From contig CALYLW010001367.1 in assembly GCA_944989445.1 (NCBI GenBank), forward strand, positions 62,001 to 126,000: DNA of 64,000 bases, in the 5' to 3' direction. The position numbers were made by a program, and so were the translations under genes. Source of the DNA: Ampullaceana balthica. Lineage: Eukaryota > Mollusca > Gastropoda > Lymnaeidae. Below are positions 11,000-25,686 of this stretch, piece after piece. The notes beneath the pieces were generated by a model. The model made no database searches and had not been told where the DNA came from. It saw only the letters and a program-made list of their open reading frames with translations. The stretch's first letter is position 1. The number at the start of each line of letters is the position of its first letter.

Positions 11000-13900
11000 A
11001 GCACAACGTTAATAAGCTATGTTTAGCATAATAGTGAGCGGCGTAACGTGGGTATGTGCTGCCTAGAGCAGAACCCAGGTTTGTCGCGCGAGGAAATATA
11101 TGGCGATGCTATAAAGACAAGATAATTTTTTATTATAAAGTGATAATTAGGGCACTATACATTTTTATGTTAGAAAAAATAGATAGAGCTTTGTTTCTTG
11201 ATTAAAGTTTAGGTTTTCTGATTTTAATTTTTATCATGGCATAAATTTGATGTATCTATATTATCAGCCAATAGCCAAAAATGATATAAATTAAACAAAT
11301 CTTGATGTATTTATTATTGATCGTAATGAATTTTTCATTAACTTAATTCTAGAGATGCATCTCTCACAGCTGTTTTTAAGGAATATTCGAAGTAATGATC
11401 CTATTATAGGCAGGTTAACTTTGAGCCTAAATATCTTAATAAGCTTGAATAAATTATATCGGCTTGAATTCATTCATTCATTTTTTTTATCGGTGATGTA
11501 AAATAGTCCTTGCTTGATAGTGTCATGTGAGATAACTACTCTAATTTTGAAGGCAAAATTTCAAAGTCCAGAGGCTCTCTTGTTGTGAAAGCCTTTATTT
11601 TCTTTAGTTACATGCGTTCGGATCAAGCTATCAACTTCATGTACATTCAAATCGAAGTTGTTGTAGATCTCTATTAAAATAACGATAGTCTTTATTGTGG
11701 GTATTAAAAAAATGTACAAAATCAATACCGGTTCTTTTTGTTATGTTTGTAACCTGCGTAAATTATGTAGTCTCTAACGATCATTCATTTTAACCTCTAC
11801 ACTCTACGGTGTATCAAAATAGGTTGTTGTTTTTTAAAATATTTTTTAAATTTTATTTTTAAATTTTTTAAAAAAATCTTTCACTTTTTTTTAAAGGTCC
11901 CCAAATTTTCACAAGTAATCAAACATTCGAAAACTTTTCATGGACTCTACCGTGAAAGAAAGCTCCGGAGAGGCGAAAACCAAATACCGGGAAAAGGAAT
12001 TTGCTTCTGGCCGCTATTGATCTTTCGTACTCTTCACATCAATGTGTTTGTGTTTATACGTTGCATCCTAGAATGGAATGGACAAGATCACAATCAAAAA
12101 AACACATTTCATCTTCAAACTTTAAAGGGATGAAAAAACGTTTGAAATTTAAAAATAAAATACAAAAAAGTATGGAGGCATCTTGGTTTATTTAAACATT
12201 AATATTTTTTCTCAAAAATAGTCAAAAAGATAGCCCCCCCCCCAATCTCAAATATGAAAAGTTTTGCTCTCCTCCCCCATTCAATCCATTTTTCCTATTT
12301 AAATATGAGCACATTTCAAATCACTTTTTTGTCACTTAAGTATGTATTTAGTGTACGGCTGCACTCCAATATCGCTACCCGCGTGAAACAGTTTAAAGCG
12401 TCTTTAAATAATATTGTAAGAATCAAATATTATCCCCATACTAGAACTAGGCTGGAATGCTATCCAATATTCTTGTTTGGGGGTGGGGGGTAGTAAAACA
12501 TCACACACCCATAACATTTGATGAAAGTGTGACCTTGAATCCATTCCTATCACATACCAATATTTTTTGTTAAAAGTATGACCTTGAATACCGTCCTATC
12601 AGACACCAATATTTTTTGTTAAATGTATGACCTTGAATCCCGTCCTATCAGACACAAATAACTTTTGTTAAAAGTATGACCTTGAATCCCGTCCTATTAG
12701 ACACCAATAACTTTTGTTGAAAGTATGACCTTGAATCCCGTCCTATCAGACATCAATAACTTTTGTTGAAAGTATGACCCTGAATCCCGTTCTATCACAC
12801 ATCAATTTTCTCATGTTGAAAGTATGACCTCCGACCTAATAGCATAATTTATAAAAGTTCATCTCAGGCGTAAAGACACGTAACACGATCAATAACTCCT
12901 ACCTCCACCCACGGATCCATTCATGCGTGGCGAGTGAATTGCACTTGCCTTTTGTGGAGTCCAGTCGGGCCAAGGCTGCAGACGAGTCGTGACAAGAACT
13001 GAGTCCAGCTCAACAAATCAATCACCAGACCATCGTTAATCGATCAAATTTAAGTTGTGCAACTAAAACTACTCATGTTAAAAAGGCCAACTACATTGTA
13101 GCATTACTTTTTTTCCCTTGATTAAATCATTAAACGATTTTAATATTATTATACTCCAATTAAATTGTCCCGCGTACCATTATTTTGCTTAACAGCTTTA
13201 TAACAGACCAGTTCTCATATATTTGGGTTGACTTTTCGGTGTTTTAAGATGAAGCAAGTTCACCAACTATGAAGTCAGGTATGTAACATGAACTTAATGT
13301 TTATATTAAATCACCGCGAAACATCAGGACAATGCGTCTAATTTAAAAGAAGTTTATTTGAATTTATGAATTTTGATATTTTAAAATAGCAACGTCAACG
13401 TATGGGGAATCTATTTATATTTAAGGGAACAATTCACTGAATTTCATTTGGCGTGTTTCTAAGCAGAAATAACCTTGTAGCCGGAATTTTCTCCGAAACA
13501 GCAAACTCATTTTCTAAAATTCCAACTAGATTTTGTGTACCAGATCACTGATATAACGTAAGGCAGGGTATTAATCTGAAGGACATTATTTGAATTTTAA
13601 AATTTATAAAATAATTTTAGCTGTTGCGGAATGTAAACCAGTTTCTCTTTCTTTCACACGTTAACTATAACGACCTTGACTTCTTTTATAGGAAAGTTCG
13701 ACATGTTTTATTGCTTCGAAAGTGGTACAATCGATCAAAATTGGCATGCCCAGTAACCGGACACAGTTGCGTAATTTGAATCGATAAAATTGATTTGATG
13801 TTTTAGAAATTAGAAATCTTTTGGATTTAAAAAAAAACAAAATATATATAGCCTATGGAATAAATGTCAACCATTTTGAAATTTAAATAAACTATAAGAA

Positions 13901-14229
13901 TACTTTTTTGTAACCATATGTTATTGTCTTAGCCTTGGTATTCCATTTTATCGTAAATACCTCTTGATAAAAAAATATGTAAATGTGAAAATTTACACAT
14001 ATTTTTTAACATATTTTAATTTCATATGTGTTAAGATGCAAGTTTATTTTTAATTAATTTCAAGACGTTAGATACATCAACGCTGAGTTAAATTGTTTTT
14101 TTTCTTCTCCTAAATTGAAATCAAACTAATCAAATTGTAGCATTAATCATTGTGTCCTTTCTACCATTAGAACCTAACGACTATTTCCATGATGTCTAAA
14201 ATAGAATTCAAGTTTGGATTGGACAAAAT
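11000..14229. other. Intergenic DNA before gene B
   Basis: AT-rich with no convincing coding exon apart from the minisatellite listed separately. A possible non-coding or start exon ends at about 13277 (ATGAAGTCAG|gtatgt after a pyrimidine-poor stretch). It cannot be joined in frame to the known exon 1, so it is not called. Confidence 0.5.
12515..12830. repeat. Minisatellite, about 59-bp unit, about five copies
   Basis: Repeats of agtatgaccttgaatcc / cgtcctatcagacaccaata / acttttgttgaa, increasingly degenerate at both ends. Confidence 0.8.
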
Positions 14230-14463
14230 ATGGACACAATGATATCTGATGTTGAACATGACCATGAAGCAACAGGTCAAACCTTGACACTGGATGATAT
14301 GGACACAATGACGTCTGATGTTGAATATGACCATGAAGCAACAGGTCAAACCTTGAAACTGGACGATATGGACTCAATGAAATCTAATGACCATGATCCA
14401 AACGTAATTGTGCAAGAGAATAGAATCTACGCAGTCAACAAAAAAGAAAATGAATTCACGCTG
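14230..14463 (+). CDS. Gene B exon 1 (first exon seen), with 23-residue repeat
   Basis: Encodes 78 residues. The first 46 are two copies of a 23-residue acidic unit (MDTMxSDVExDHEATGQTLx...), followed by a partial third (MDSMKSNDHD). The rest, ending NKKENEFTL, leads into the TRPM homology region. The donor is CTG|gtaagt, phase 0. The upstream frame is closed at 14197, so this ATG is the likely start unless an acceptor lies between 14200 and 14230. Confidence 0.65.
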
Positions 14464-17400
14464 GTAAGTTAATGAACTCATAAATTCACGCAGGTAAGTG
14501 ACGAAATTATAAATTCACGCAGGTAAGTGACGAAATTATAAATTCACGCAGGTAAGCGAATGAACTCATGAATTTAAGAAGGTAATTAGAGTAACTCATG
14601 AATTCCCGGTTAATTCAATGACTTCGTGAATTTGCGCAGATACTTACTTTTATTTGTACATCGATCAGCCGAACGACTGACTGAATGCCACCTAAAATTG
14701 TGTATTTGAGATGTAAGTTTTATTTTCTGATGTCTTGCAGTTCTATTGTATACCTTCTTATGGAGATGACAACGAGGGTCATCCATTGGAACTGGGAGAA
14801 TTTCTCCATCAGCTGGACATAAAATGGACTCCACAGGTAACAAATAGTGAGAACCACTGAATGTTCTAAACAGGATCGCAACTTTGATATTGCTAGTAAA
14901 TAAAAAATTTAAAAAAAACCACACATTTAATTTCTATTAAATTCGAGTAGATTTGTTTGTCTATCGGATGTTGTATAACGAAGGCCGAGTGTCTTATAGC
15001 GTGTATCCGATTTATAACAGACAGATGTGCAGCTGAAAATATTTGGCTCTTGAAATTTACTTTGATTGTTCTACTTTAACATTTAATAAGTTTTATCGGC
15101 AACTGCGGATCGAAGCAGGATACTCAGCGTGACAATCACAAATGTACCGTATTTGATGCCAAAAATGTATACTGTGTAAAATTTTATGCGGTAGAGTTTT
15201 CCGAAACGGACAAAATGTAGACAATGGACATAGAAAGTAAAATGAAGGTAATGGATATAGATAACTAATGTTGATTTTGGATTCATGCAGCTTAAGGGAG
15301 TAGATTATGGATGATTTTTTAGTGGAGATTATGGGTGGAGATTATGGGTGGAGATTATGGGTGGAGATTATTGATAAGGATTATGGATGTAGTTTATCAA
15401 TCCATATAAAGAATCTGGGTGTAACTTTATTTTCTGAAACAGAAAAGGAATAAGTAATTTCCATAAAACATTTTTTTCGGTTGTGGTCTTGTTTTAACCT
15501 TTGAAAGACTTTTTTAAAAATCCTTTATATTAACTCGTGGTGTCTGCGCCCTTGTCGCCAAAACTTTTGATCGATTTTTAACCCACTTTCTCGTAAGCTA
15601 GCGAGCTGAAATTTAGCAGGCAGGCAGTTTCGTGGCGATGATAAAAACTAAGTATCAAAATTTCAGATCGATCGCATGTACCGTAAGTAAATTATTGAAT
15701 TTTTAGATTATATTATTTATTCCTATGTATCATTTTATTTTTTGAGATAGAGTGTCACGGTGCGTTTTATATTGAACAACCTTTCTGTCGCGCAATAATG
15801 TGCGTATTTTATTTACAACTCTTTTTATAAACATATTCCTGATCGGTGTGCATTATGTTAAACATGTTTTACGACACAACTGCAATTTTGTATTTGTGGA
15901 TGGTCTTGCGCTGCGTATTATAATGATTATTCTTTTAGTTACGTCTAGTACATAAAGGATTTATAGTGAAAAACTTGGTTTTTAAATCCTTTATATTAAC
16001 TCGTGGTGTCTGCACCCTTGATTGCTTGCTTGATTGCTTGTCGCCAAAACTTTTGATCGATTTTTAACCCACTTGCTCATAAGCTAGCGAGCTGAAATTT
16101 TGCAGGCAGTTTCGTACCGATAATAAAAACAATGTCTCAAAAAATCAGATCGATCGCATGTACCGTAATTAAATTATTGATTTTTTAGTTTATTTTATTT
16201 ATTTACGATTCATACCATTACTTTTATTCAATAAATAAATGTAACATAATATGAACACTATGCAATTTCTAGTAGGCTTAGAATTTAGTAAAATATAGAT
16301 TTATAAAAAAAATAAGCCATCAAATGTCGACCTTTAATGCCTGAACTTTCCTTTTGCAAATTTCAATAAACAAAACATACTGTTTAATAACGCAATGCGT
16401 AAAAATCGACATTAAATTTAAACTTTTCACTATGAACGCAGAGCTCCAATTATTTTATTGCCCCTAAAACCTATTAATATTTGTTCAAATCTCTTTACAA
16501 TTAAAAAAGTTCAAATCATCTAAGCCCGGTTATTTTTCTAAGGTTTTTTTTTGACACCGTTTTTATCAGGGGCGTTGACATAATTTGATATTTGTTCCTA
16601 AGGGATTTAATTTGATACTTTTACTTTTCATTTTAGATAATTGTGAGGCTTTCTAGCGCCCAGCAGTTAACTAAAGGTGTCATCACAAAAGTTTCCCAAC
16701 CTCTGTTAGACATGTTCACGTCCAGAGGTAATATAAAATACTTATTTTGGAAAAGATATTTACAAAAAAAGATTTTCTTCATAATTATCATTACGTTATG
16801 ATGCACCATATAGTACGATATGAATGTCACATAGCCGAGTGGGCGTGACCTTATTAACTCTGTCTCACAATGAATCTATGAGGCACCGTTTGAATAATAT
16901 AACTTTTAATCACAACTTCTATTTACATTAATTTACATCCAGTATATCTCAGGTCCGTAAAATGGAACCACACACTCAGTCGCCATGTTTTATTCTCTCT
17001 CGTCATGTGATTACTAACAATTTCCTCTCTCACGTGACAATGAAGTACTCTAAATTACGTCATTAAATAATCTAAAATATGCTGTGCAGTACTCTTTAAT
17101 AATGATATAATAAAAATGTGATAATTTAAATACAGCTGTACTCCAGCTAGTAGCTGGGCTCAAAGCGCTTCACACATATAATAAACATACAACATAACTA
17201 CAACTAATAAGGACAATACGTTAGGATGCACGCTATTGTACGTTCTGATGTACTCAATGATACGTTATGAAGAACTATCAATATACATAATTCCCGTTGT
17301 CTGTATGTATGTATGTAATAATGCTGTTAGGTGGCGCTGCGATCGATTTTGTATAAAAATATTATATGACGTCATTGTTTTAGGCTTATATTTTAATTTT

Positions 17401-20400
17401 TGAAAAGGGATCGATGTAAAATAGGATTTGAGGATTTATAATTATGAAATACTTTGTGTACATTTCAGCAAGTTTAATATTTCGTATTTATCAAACAAGG
17501 ATAAGTTACTTATGTTAATGATTCCCGTTGTCTGTATGGATGTAGTGATGTTAGCGGGAACTGCGATCTATTTTGTTTTATAGTGCTGTTTGAACCAAAA
17601 AAGATTCCGTCATTTTTGGCGGGTTATCTCTAGTATAATACATAATTAAGTACTCCACAGTACAAGTCTGGTTGACTTTTAAATGTTGAAAACTACCAAA
17701 GAAAAACTTTAAAATAAACAATATAAACGCCCAAGTCACTCACTCACTGTCTGTATCCGTAACGCTGAGTGACATAGTACAACAGTCCATAGCAGTCAGC
17801 ATATTTTTTTGGTAGAAAATATAGATGTGAAATCAGGGGCGGATTAACACTGAACTGCAATTCCAAATGGGGCCCGATCCAGCAACATTAATTATACAAT
17901 ATAACAAGTTTGGGGCCCTTAAATCATTGGGGGCCCCTGGCTTTAGCCCAATCAGCACCCCCCCTTAATCCGCCACTGTGTGAAATCATAATCATTTTGG
18001 TTTCGAGATTAACAGAGTGTGTGGTGTTTCTCGTCGTAAAATATTATGTGTCGTCAATTACTTAAACAATTATAAAATACTTTGTGTACATTTCAGGAAG
18101 TTTAATATTTCGTATTTATCAAACAAGGATAAGTTACTTGGGCTTTTGAATAACCTCACAAATCTCTGCCTTAAAAAGTATAGCTCAGTTGTTTTATTGA
18201 CGCATAAAGACGTAACTCTTTAAGGCCACCTTTATCAATAAAACACTACAATTCGCAGTGAGTCTTCTGTTTGATTTTTAATCAACAGATCAAGACAGTT
18301 TAAAGCGTTTCATGTTTCAACTTTTTTTTTCACAGAATCTTTTTTACTTTTAATTGAGGGTGGAGATGAACTCTTCACATATTTTGGAGAGATTCTTAAA
18401 TCCAAACAAAATGTGACAGCCATTGGCGTCAGGAGTCTAGAAGACTTTGAAAGACTTGTTACACCACCCACAGCTGAGGTATGTTTACTGCTGACCTTCG
18501 GAAGAAAATATCATAACAATTTAATTATCTAATTTTATCCTGTCTTATCTTATCTTATCTTATCATATCTGTTTACAGATGCTCCTTCTTTACAGAAGAT
18601 AATTTTGTCCTACGATAATAATTATGAAATAATAATTTATAGTCATTATTTTTATTATAACATTTGATACATGTGATTAAGGCGCCGTCCATAAATAACG
18701 TCACTTATCGGGGGTGGGCAGGAGGTGACGAATTGGTAACGATGTGTGACGATGTGCGACGATGTGTGACGATGTGCGACGATGTGCGACGATGTGTGAC
18801 GATGTGTGACGATGTGTGACGATGTGTGACGATGTGTGACGATGTGTGACGATGTGTGGTGATGTGTGACGATGTGCGACGATGTGTGACGATGTGTGAC
18901 GATGTGTGACGATGTGTGACGATGTGTGGCGTTGTGTGACGATGGGAAAGGGGGGGTTAATTAAATTTGTGACGTAACGTCAAAACGTGCAACATTTTTT
19001 TTAAAAAAATCCGCATAAATTTTTGATTACTTACAATTTATTTAATGACTTTTTAAATTGCTTCACACGCGTGAAGAGTGCCGCCTTACACTAAATACAT
19101 ACTTAAATGACAAGAACAAGATTTGAAACATGCTCATTTCAAATAGAAAATAAATGCGGCCTTTATGGGGGGAGGGGGGGGGGCAAAGCTTCGTGACGTC
19201 ATATTGGAGGGGTTATAACTTTTTATGACAACATGTGATTAGGGGTGAGAGGGGGAAAAAATCGGCCAAAATCGCGTGACGTCATTTATGGGCGGCCCTT
19301 AATAAACTAAGCTTTAATTTATAGATATTATTTACGATCTTTTACTTAAAAATGTTGTCTCTTTTGTGACGGGGTGTCGTTATGCATGATATCTGTTTTG
19401 TTTAAAAGTTAAAAGCTTAACAGAGATTCTGTATCACAAATAATTCTTGCATGCAATTTCCAATTTTATCAGAGAAAAAACATGTGGGAAGGAAGTGTTG
19501 AGAGTAGCTGTCTCCTTGTGGAGATTTGGTGGAGGTTTGGTGGAGGTTTGGTGGAGGTTTGGTGGAGGTTTGGTGGAGGTTTGGTGGAGGTTTGGTGGAG
19601 GTTTGGTGGAGGTTTGGTGGATGTTTGGTGGAGGTTTGGTGGAGGTTTGGTGGAGGTTTGGTGGAGGTTTGGTGGAGGTTTGGTGGAGGTTTGGTGGAGG
19701 TTTGGTGGAGGTTTGGTGGAGGTTTGGTGGAGGTTTGGTGGAGGTTTGGTGGAGGTTTGGTGGAGGTTTGGTGGAGGTTTGGTGGAGGTTTGGTGGAGGT
19801 TTGGTGGAGGTTTGGTGGAGATTTGGTGGAGGTTTGGTGGAGGTTTGGTGGAGGTTTGGTGGATGTTTGGTGGAGGTTTGGTGGAGGTTTGGTGGAGGTT
19901 TGGTGGAGGTTTGGTGGAGGTTTGGTGGAGGTTTGGTGGAGGTTTGGTGGAGGTTTGGTGGAGGTTTGGTGGAGGTTTGGTGGAGGTTTGGTGGAGGTTT
20001 GGTGGAGGTTTGGTGGAGGCTTCAAAGATTTGGTGACGTTTGGTGGGGATATGGTTTAGTTTTGGTGAAGCTTGGTGGGGATATGGTGGAGTTTTGGTGA
20101 AGCTTGGTGGGGCTATGGTAGAGTTTTGGTGAAGCTTGGTGGGGATATGGTGCAGTTGTAGTAGAGTTTGGTGATTTGGAGGATATTTGGCAAAGATCTG
20201 GTGTAGATTTGGTGCAGACCTCACCGCTATGGCGGATTAAATGGGGGAGGCTGAACGAGCTAAAGCCAGGGGCCCCTGATGATTTAGGGGCCCCAAATTT
20301 AGTATATTTTATAATAAATGTGGACGAATGTTTGCTTGAATCCCTGAAAATATCAATTAAACTAATTAATAAAATCTAATCTGTTAATCTGATCACTATT

Positions 20401-23400
20401 CGGATCCGATAGAAAAACCTGATTTAATAGGCTCAACAAGAGAAAATTTTCAAGAATATTGTTCATATTTTTTACATTTACGATTTCCGTCAAGCTCTCG
20501 TGGTCATGTGGAAGTGCGTAACCTTTTAAAGCACGTGATGTAGGGATCTATTCTTATTGGTGGAATCTTTTTTTTAAAATTAATTTGTCTTTTTACACTC
20601 AATTTTAGGATACCGACAAACAGTTATTTCTTCGAGGTCGGTTTTTTCATGAATAATCTTTTTAGCTGGGAAGGGGCCGATCCCGTAGTACAGATAAAGC
20701 ATGAGCAAGGAACCAATGGACTATTTAGTTACAAGTTACAGTCTTATATTAGCTGCTAGCAATAATTTTATTTAAAGGGACGCTTGCTGGATAGTGCCAC
20801 AGTTTGAATTGCAGCCAGGGGACCCATGCAGTCTTAATCCGCCCCTGCCTCACCGCACTTTTAAAGTTGGTTGTTTGAATGCACCTTATTCTGTAGATTA
20901 ATCCAGGGTTATTAACATGCAAAATTAATCCAGAATTTTAAAAAAATCAATGTTTATATAACCCAAGATGCTTTTATAAATTTTTAAAACTTCATTTTTT
21001 AAATCCTTTATATTAACTCGTAGCTTGCTTGTCTCAAAAAATTTGGATCGATTTTTAACCCTTTTCCCGATATCCTATCGAGCTGATATTTTGCAGGCAG
21101 ACTCGTCGTGACGATAAAAATGATATTATTAAAATTTCACATCAATCGAATGTACCATAATTAAATTAAAGAATATTTAGATTATCTCTACTTGTCTCTA
21201 TGTAACGTGTAAATGTTTATGCTTGTCCGTCGCGCAGTGCGTATTGTATTGAACATACATATAATTTCGTCTCATATATAAAGGATTTATAGTAAAACAC
21301 TTTGATTTTTACGTTTTAAAAAAAAATGTTTTCGTTCAATTGACATATAAAATGTTTTATTAATTGCGATCTTTTCTATTCCATTCTAGAAACCAACATA
21401 TAAACACAAACCCCTTGATGTGAGAAATACGAAAGATCAAAAGCGGTCAGAAGCAAATTTCCTTTTCCGGTATTTGGTATTCTCCTCTTCGAAGCTTTCC
21501 TTCACAAAAGAGTCAATGAAAGGTATTTCTAATAATTGATTGCTTGTGAAATTTTCGTGAACTTTACAAAATGTGTATAATTTTTAAAAAAATATTTTGA
21601 TACACCGTAAGAGATAATATTAATGATAAGTAAAGACTCCAGAATTGCCACAGGTTTCAAACATAACTAAGAGAACTGGTATTGGTATTGTACATATGTT
21701 AAAGGTTGTTAAAAAAAACTCCATAGAATGCTTTGAATGTGCCATAGTGTTGAGTGATGATGATGCAACAAACCAACAATCTGTAATGATCCCAACAGTT
21801 CTCCTAAAAGTAAGTTTTACCGAATTAAAAAAATAATCTATAATCAAATTAACCATTGTATTTTTTTCGATTGGTTTTATTTATGAGAAGTGTTACATTT
21901 CTTGGATGTTTTCATTCACGTCTAGTACTTTAAAGGTTATCAGAAATGACAGAATACAGGAAATAGAGATAAGTCAAAATATGTAAGAAGAAGACAGCTA
22001 CGCAGCCGTTTAATTAATGGAGCGCTTCTCTCTCGATAATTCATTTTATTGTTTTCTTAAACAATAGTCAACCATAAGCTGAAACGAAAAGGTAATTCTA
22101 ATGCGGCGAATCTCTAAACTTACACAGCATGTAAGCCGATTGGAAAGTAATGTAGAAGATATACTAATTCTTGCCATAACATGTTTACCCACATATTACT
22201 TTCTTTCTACCTGGTCACAGTCTCCTCTCCCTAACACCACACCGGTATTATCTCCCTTGAAAAATCGAAGCTGAACCTATATTTAAATTTGTTAAAACAA
22301 ATTAAATTTTCATCTCGTCAATCATCTAGTGTTATTCAGCATGCGAGATTATCTATTATGCAATATTACATCTAGGATAAACGATCGTCTAGTTTCCAAT
22401 ATTATCAAGTGTTAGGGGCCGTCCATAAAGTACGTCACACTATTTTTGACCATTTTTGACCATTTTTGACCCCCCTACCCCTGTCACAAACTGTCACAAA
22501 TATCGGGAACCTCCCACCCCCACCCCCCCAAAGTACGTCACACTTTCAATTTTTTTTAAACTAACACCTAATTAAAATGTTTATTTTAATACTTAAATAA
22601 CACTTTACTATTAAACTGTATTTAATTTATAATTTCCACTTAAAAGTAGGTGACGTACTGGATTCAAAATTTTGAAATCCGGCCGGAGCTGAATTTTGCC
22701 GGATTTATGAAGTGAAATCCGGATGGAACCGAAATCAGAATTGTTAAAATGGCCGGATTCGGATTTTCCGGATCCATTATGAATATAAATAATATAATTT
22801 GCAATGTCACGTAGTGTCTGTCCGTGAGGATACTAATTTTAGAAAGCAGCACACCAAATTACTGCACCAATGCATCAAAAGGTGTGCAAATTAAAGATGC
22901 GCTGTAAACAAAATATTATATGACGTCATTGTTTTAGCTCATATTTTAATTTTGTAGGCACCCTACAACCCCTATTATAAAATACTTTGTGTACATTTCA
23001 GAAAGTTTAATATTTCGTATTTATCAAAAAAGGACAAGTTAGTTGGGCTTTTGAAAAAGGTCAGTGCCGTAGGCGCCCTAAAAAAAGTGCATTTTTTCAA
23101 AATAAAAAGATTTCAGCTGAAAAATTCCATCATTTTTGATGGGTGATACGCTAGTATATATATAAATTAGGAATGTACCGGCCAGCCGGATTTATGAAGT
23201 GAAACCTGCCGAAACCGGAGCCGGATTTTTTAAACAAATAGCCGGATTCCGGATTTGCCGGAGCTGGAGCCAAAATCCCGTATACCCCCACTTAAAAGAA
23301 CTATCAGATCATTAAAATGACTTTAATAGTAGAATAGTTAATTGCCAACAGTTGTCACAATAATTCAATGAAACAGTTACTCAATCTAGTCAATATTCAC

Positions 23401-25595
23401 TGGACATCATCTTACAACGGTGAAGTGAAGTGTTTCATCCATAGTTACGACTGACATCATTCTTTCACCATCATCGTTTCCTGGAAGGTAATTGCAGACA
23501 GATCAACTCGTCCTCATCTAACCAATCAACAGCCTCTGTATGTGCATTTTCTCTTCTGGCAATAACTGCCATAGGTTCTCTTTGCCTTCTAGAAGTGATT
23601 CTCAAAGGACGGATGCTTTTTATCTGAGTTGATTCTGGAACAGTTTGGGTGGCCACATTCTCCTGAGCCCGAGCTCTGTGTTGTCCTGTATGTTTCTTCA
23701 ACATTGTTTGTGAGGCAAAATATAAGTGACATACTTTGCAAAGTCGATCAAATAAGCTGGTAATCATGTGGTTGTACTTTGAAAACTCCTGTTGACCTCG
23801 GCATGATGTCATCAAATTTGAGAGTTTGTACTACAATCAAGGAAGGACATTTATGAGAATCTGCAACTGCTCTTTCTGATGCTTTGAATCCATCAACTGT
23901 TTGGTTGATTGGGATTGGAGGAGGGGAAGAATCTTCAAAGTAAAACGTTGAAATATGAGCTTCATGGTTTGTCGCAACATTTCATGTCCTGATATTTAAC
24001 AATTTGAGTGAAGTATTGGCTGGTGCGAACATGATTGTCAAGCCATTCCTGATCCTTCGATATCAGTCCTGCTGCATCCAATTCAGATTTATTAACACAT
24101 GCAGGAGAAACGCATTTCATGCTATTTTGACATAAAACTAATTCTAATGTTTTACAAAATGTTTGATAATTATTTTTAAAACTATTTTAAATTCTACTAA
24201 AAAAATATAGATAAATTAGAAAAAAATAATAAAAAAAATAAATGTGTGACATCACACATGGCCTGACCCCCCTTCCCCTTGTCACAAAGTGTCACACTTT
24301 CTTACATCCCCTCCCCCCCTCGGAGCATGACGTACTTTATGGACGGCCCCTTATTAAATGTCCAGTGTTATTCAGTTTACAATTTTATCCATTGTTATTT
24401 AGTATCCGGAATTGTCCAAGATCCAGTAATTTCTAGATTACTCTGTTATCCAGCATTCCTGTTTATTGAATTCCAGCATCGAATGTGTCTGGAAATGTGT
24501 CAGTTTTCCCCTCATTTTAGTACGTAACCTTTTCCCTTCCTGTGTGTCGATGAATACAATGATGTGTCCGGATTCAATTAATAATCAGTTCATGTTGAGG
24601 AGATGCTAATCATATGAATCGTCTTATGGAGAGATTAAGTCTAGACTCACAGATTCAAGTTTTTTTAATAAATGTATATTAAAGCTTATTATTAAAGTCA
24701 TTTCCCCCCTTTCAGTATAAATTAGATAAAACAAAAAAAGAAGACAAAGAGAAAAGCAAAGATTCAAAGACGAATAAAGTCCATCCTGACAGTTCGAAAT
24801 CTCACGAGTCCAGGAGGAAGGATCCAATCAAAGTCGAAACAAACAGGTTTGACAATGATAAAAAAGATTTGTTTTATTCTTTAATAAAAAGGTATACGTG
24901 AGCCTGACAAGACGCCACAAAACATTGAACGCCTTCAACAGAAAGCCTTCGTCAGTCAGCGAACAAGCAAAAATAAAAACTAATAGATGAACGAAAATAA
25001 AAAAAAACTTGACTGCAGTGTTTAGCCACAGAACACATCAACCAGAAAAGATAAACTTTTAGACACGAAGTGCAAGTTGAATAGTCACCAAATTATTCGC
25101 TTGTTGAATGATTCTTTATAAAAGTTTAACCGGTTGTTAAAAGTTATGTGGGGAAAGTTACCAACTGTTGCAGCATAAAAGAGTTAAAACATTATTGCAA
25201 TTTATTGAGAATTTTTTTTTCGAAAATCAAATAATTAAAAAAAAATTGAATTTAAGAATTTAAGCTCATAAGGCCCTCCTATTGTAATGTCCCAAAATAG
25301 TTCAAACATCATTAAACAGAACATCCCTTTATAAACTCAGGCGAGAAGGTCGGCAGAAGTAAAAAAAAATACCAATGTAAACTTTTTTTATCAACAGATT
25401 GTCAAACAATAAATTAATCTCCGAGTTAACACTGGAGCAGGCGCGTCGCAGAGGACGCATTACATCGGAAATATTTAAAGGTAGTACTTATTTTGTTTCT
25501 TTGTGATTATTGTAAGAACTCGTAATTTATGCTGTCAAAGATATTTGTGTTGTATTTGATTCGCGTCCCTGATGCACGTATCCTATCATAATAAC

Positions 25596-25686
<91 letters not shown>

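Noticed and set aside
9918..11012. Cysteine/threonine-rich frames
   Set aside because: They follow the 80-105-bp minisatellite and break with its unit changes.
19417..20224. Long frames rich in FGGGLVEVW or KPPPNLHQTST
   Set aside because: Produced by the 12-bp repeat, whose length is a multiple of three; no start context or splice support.
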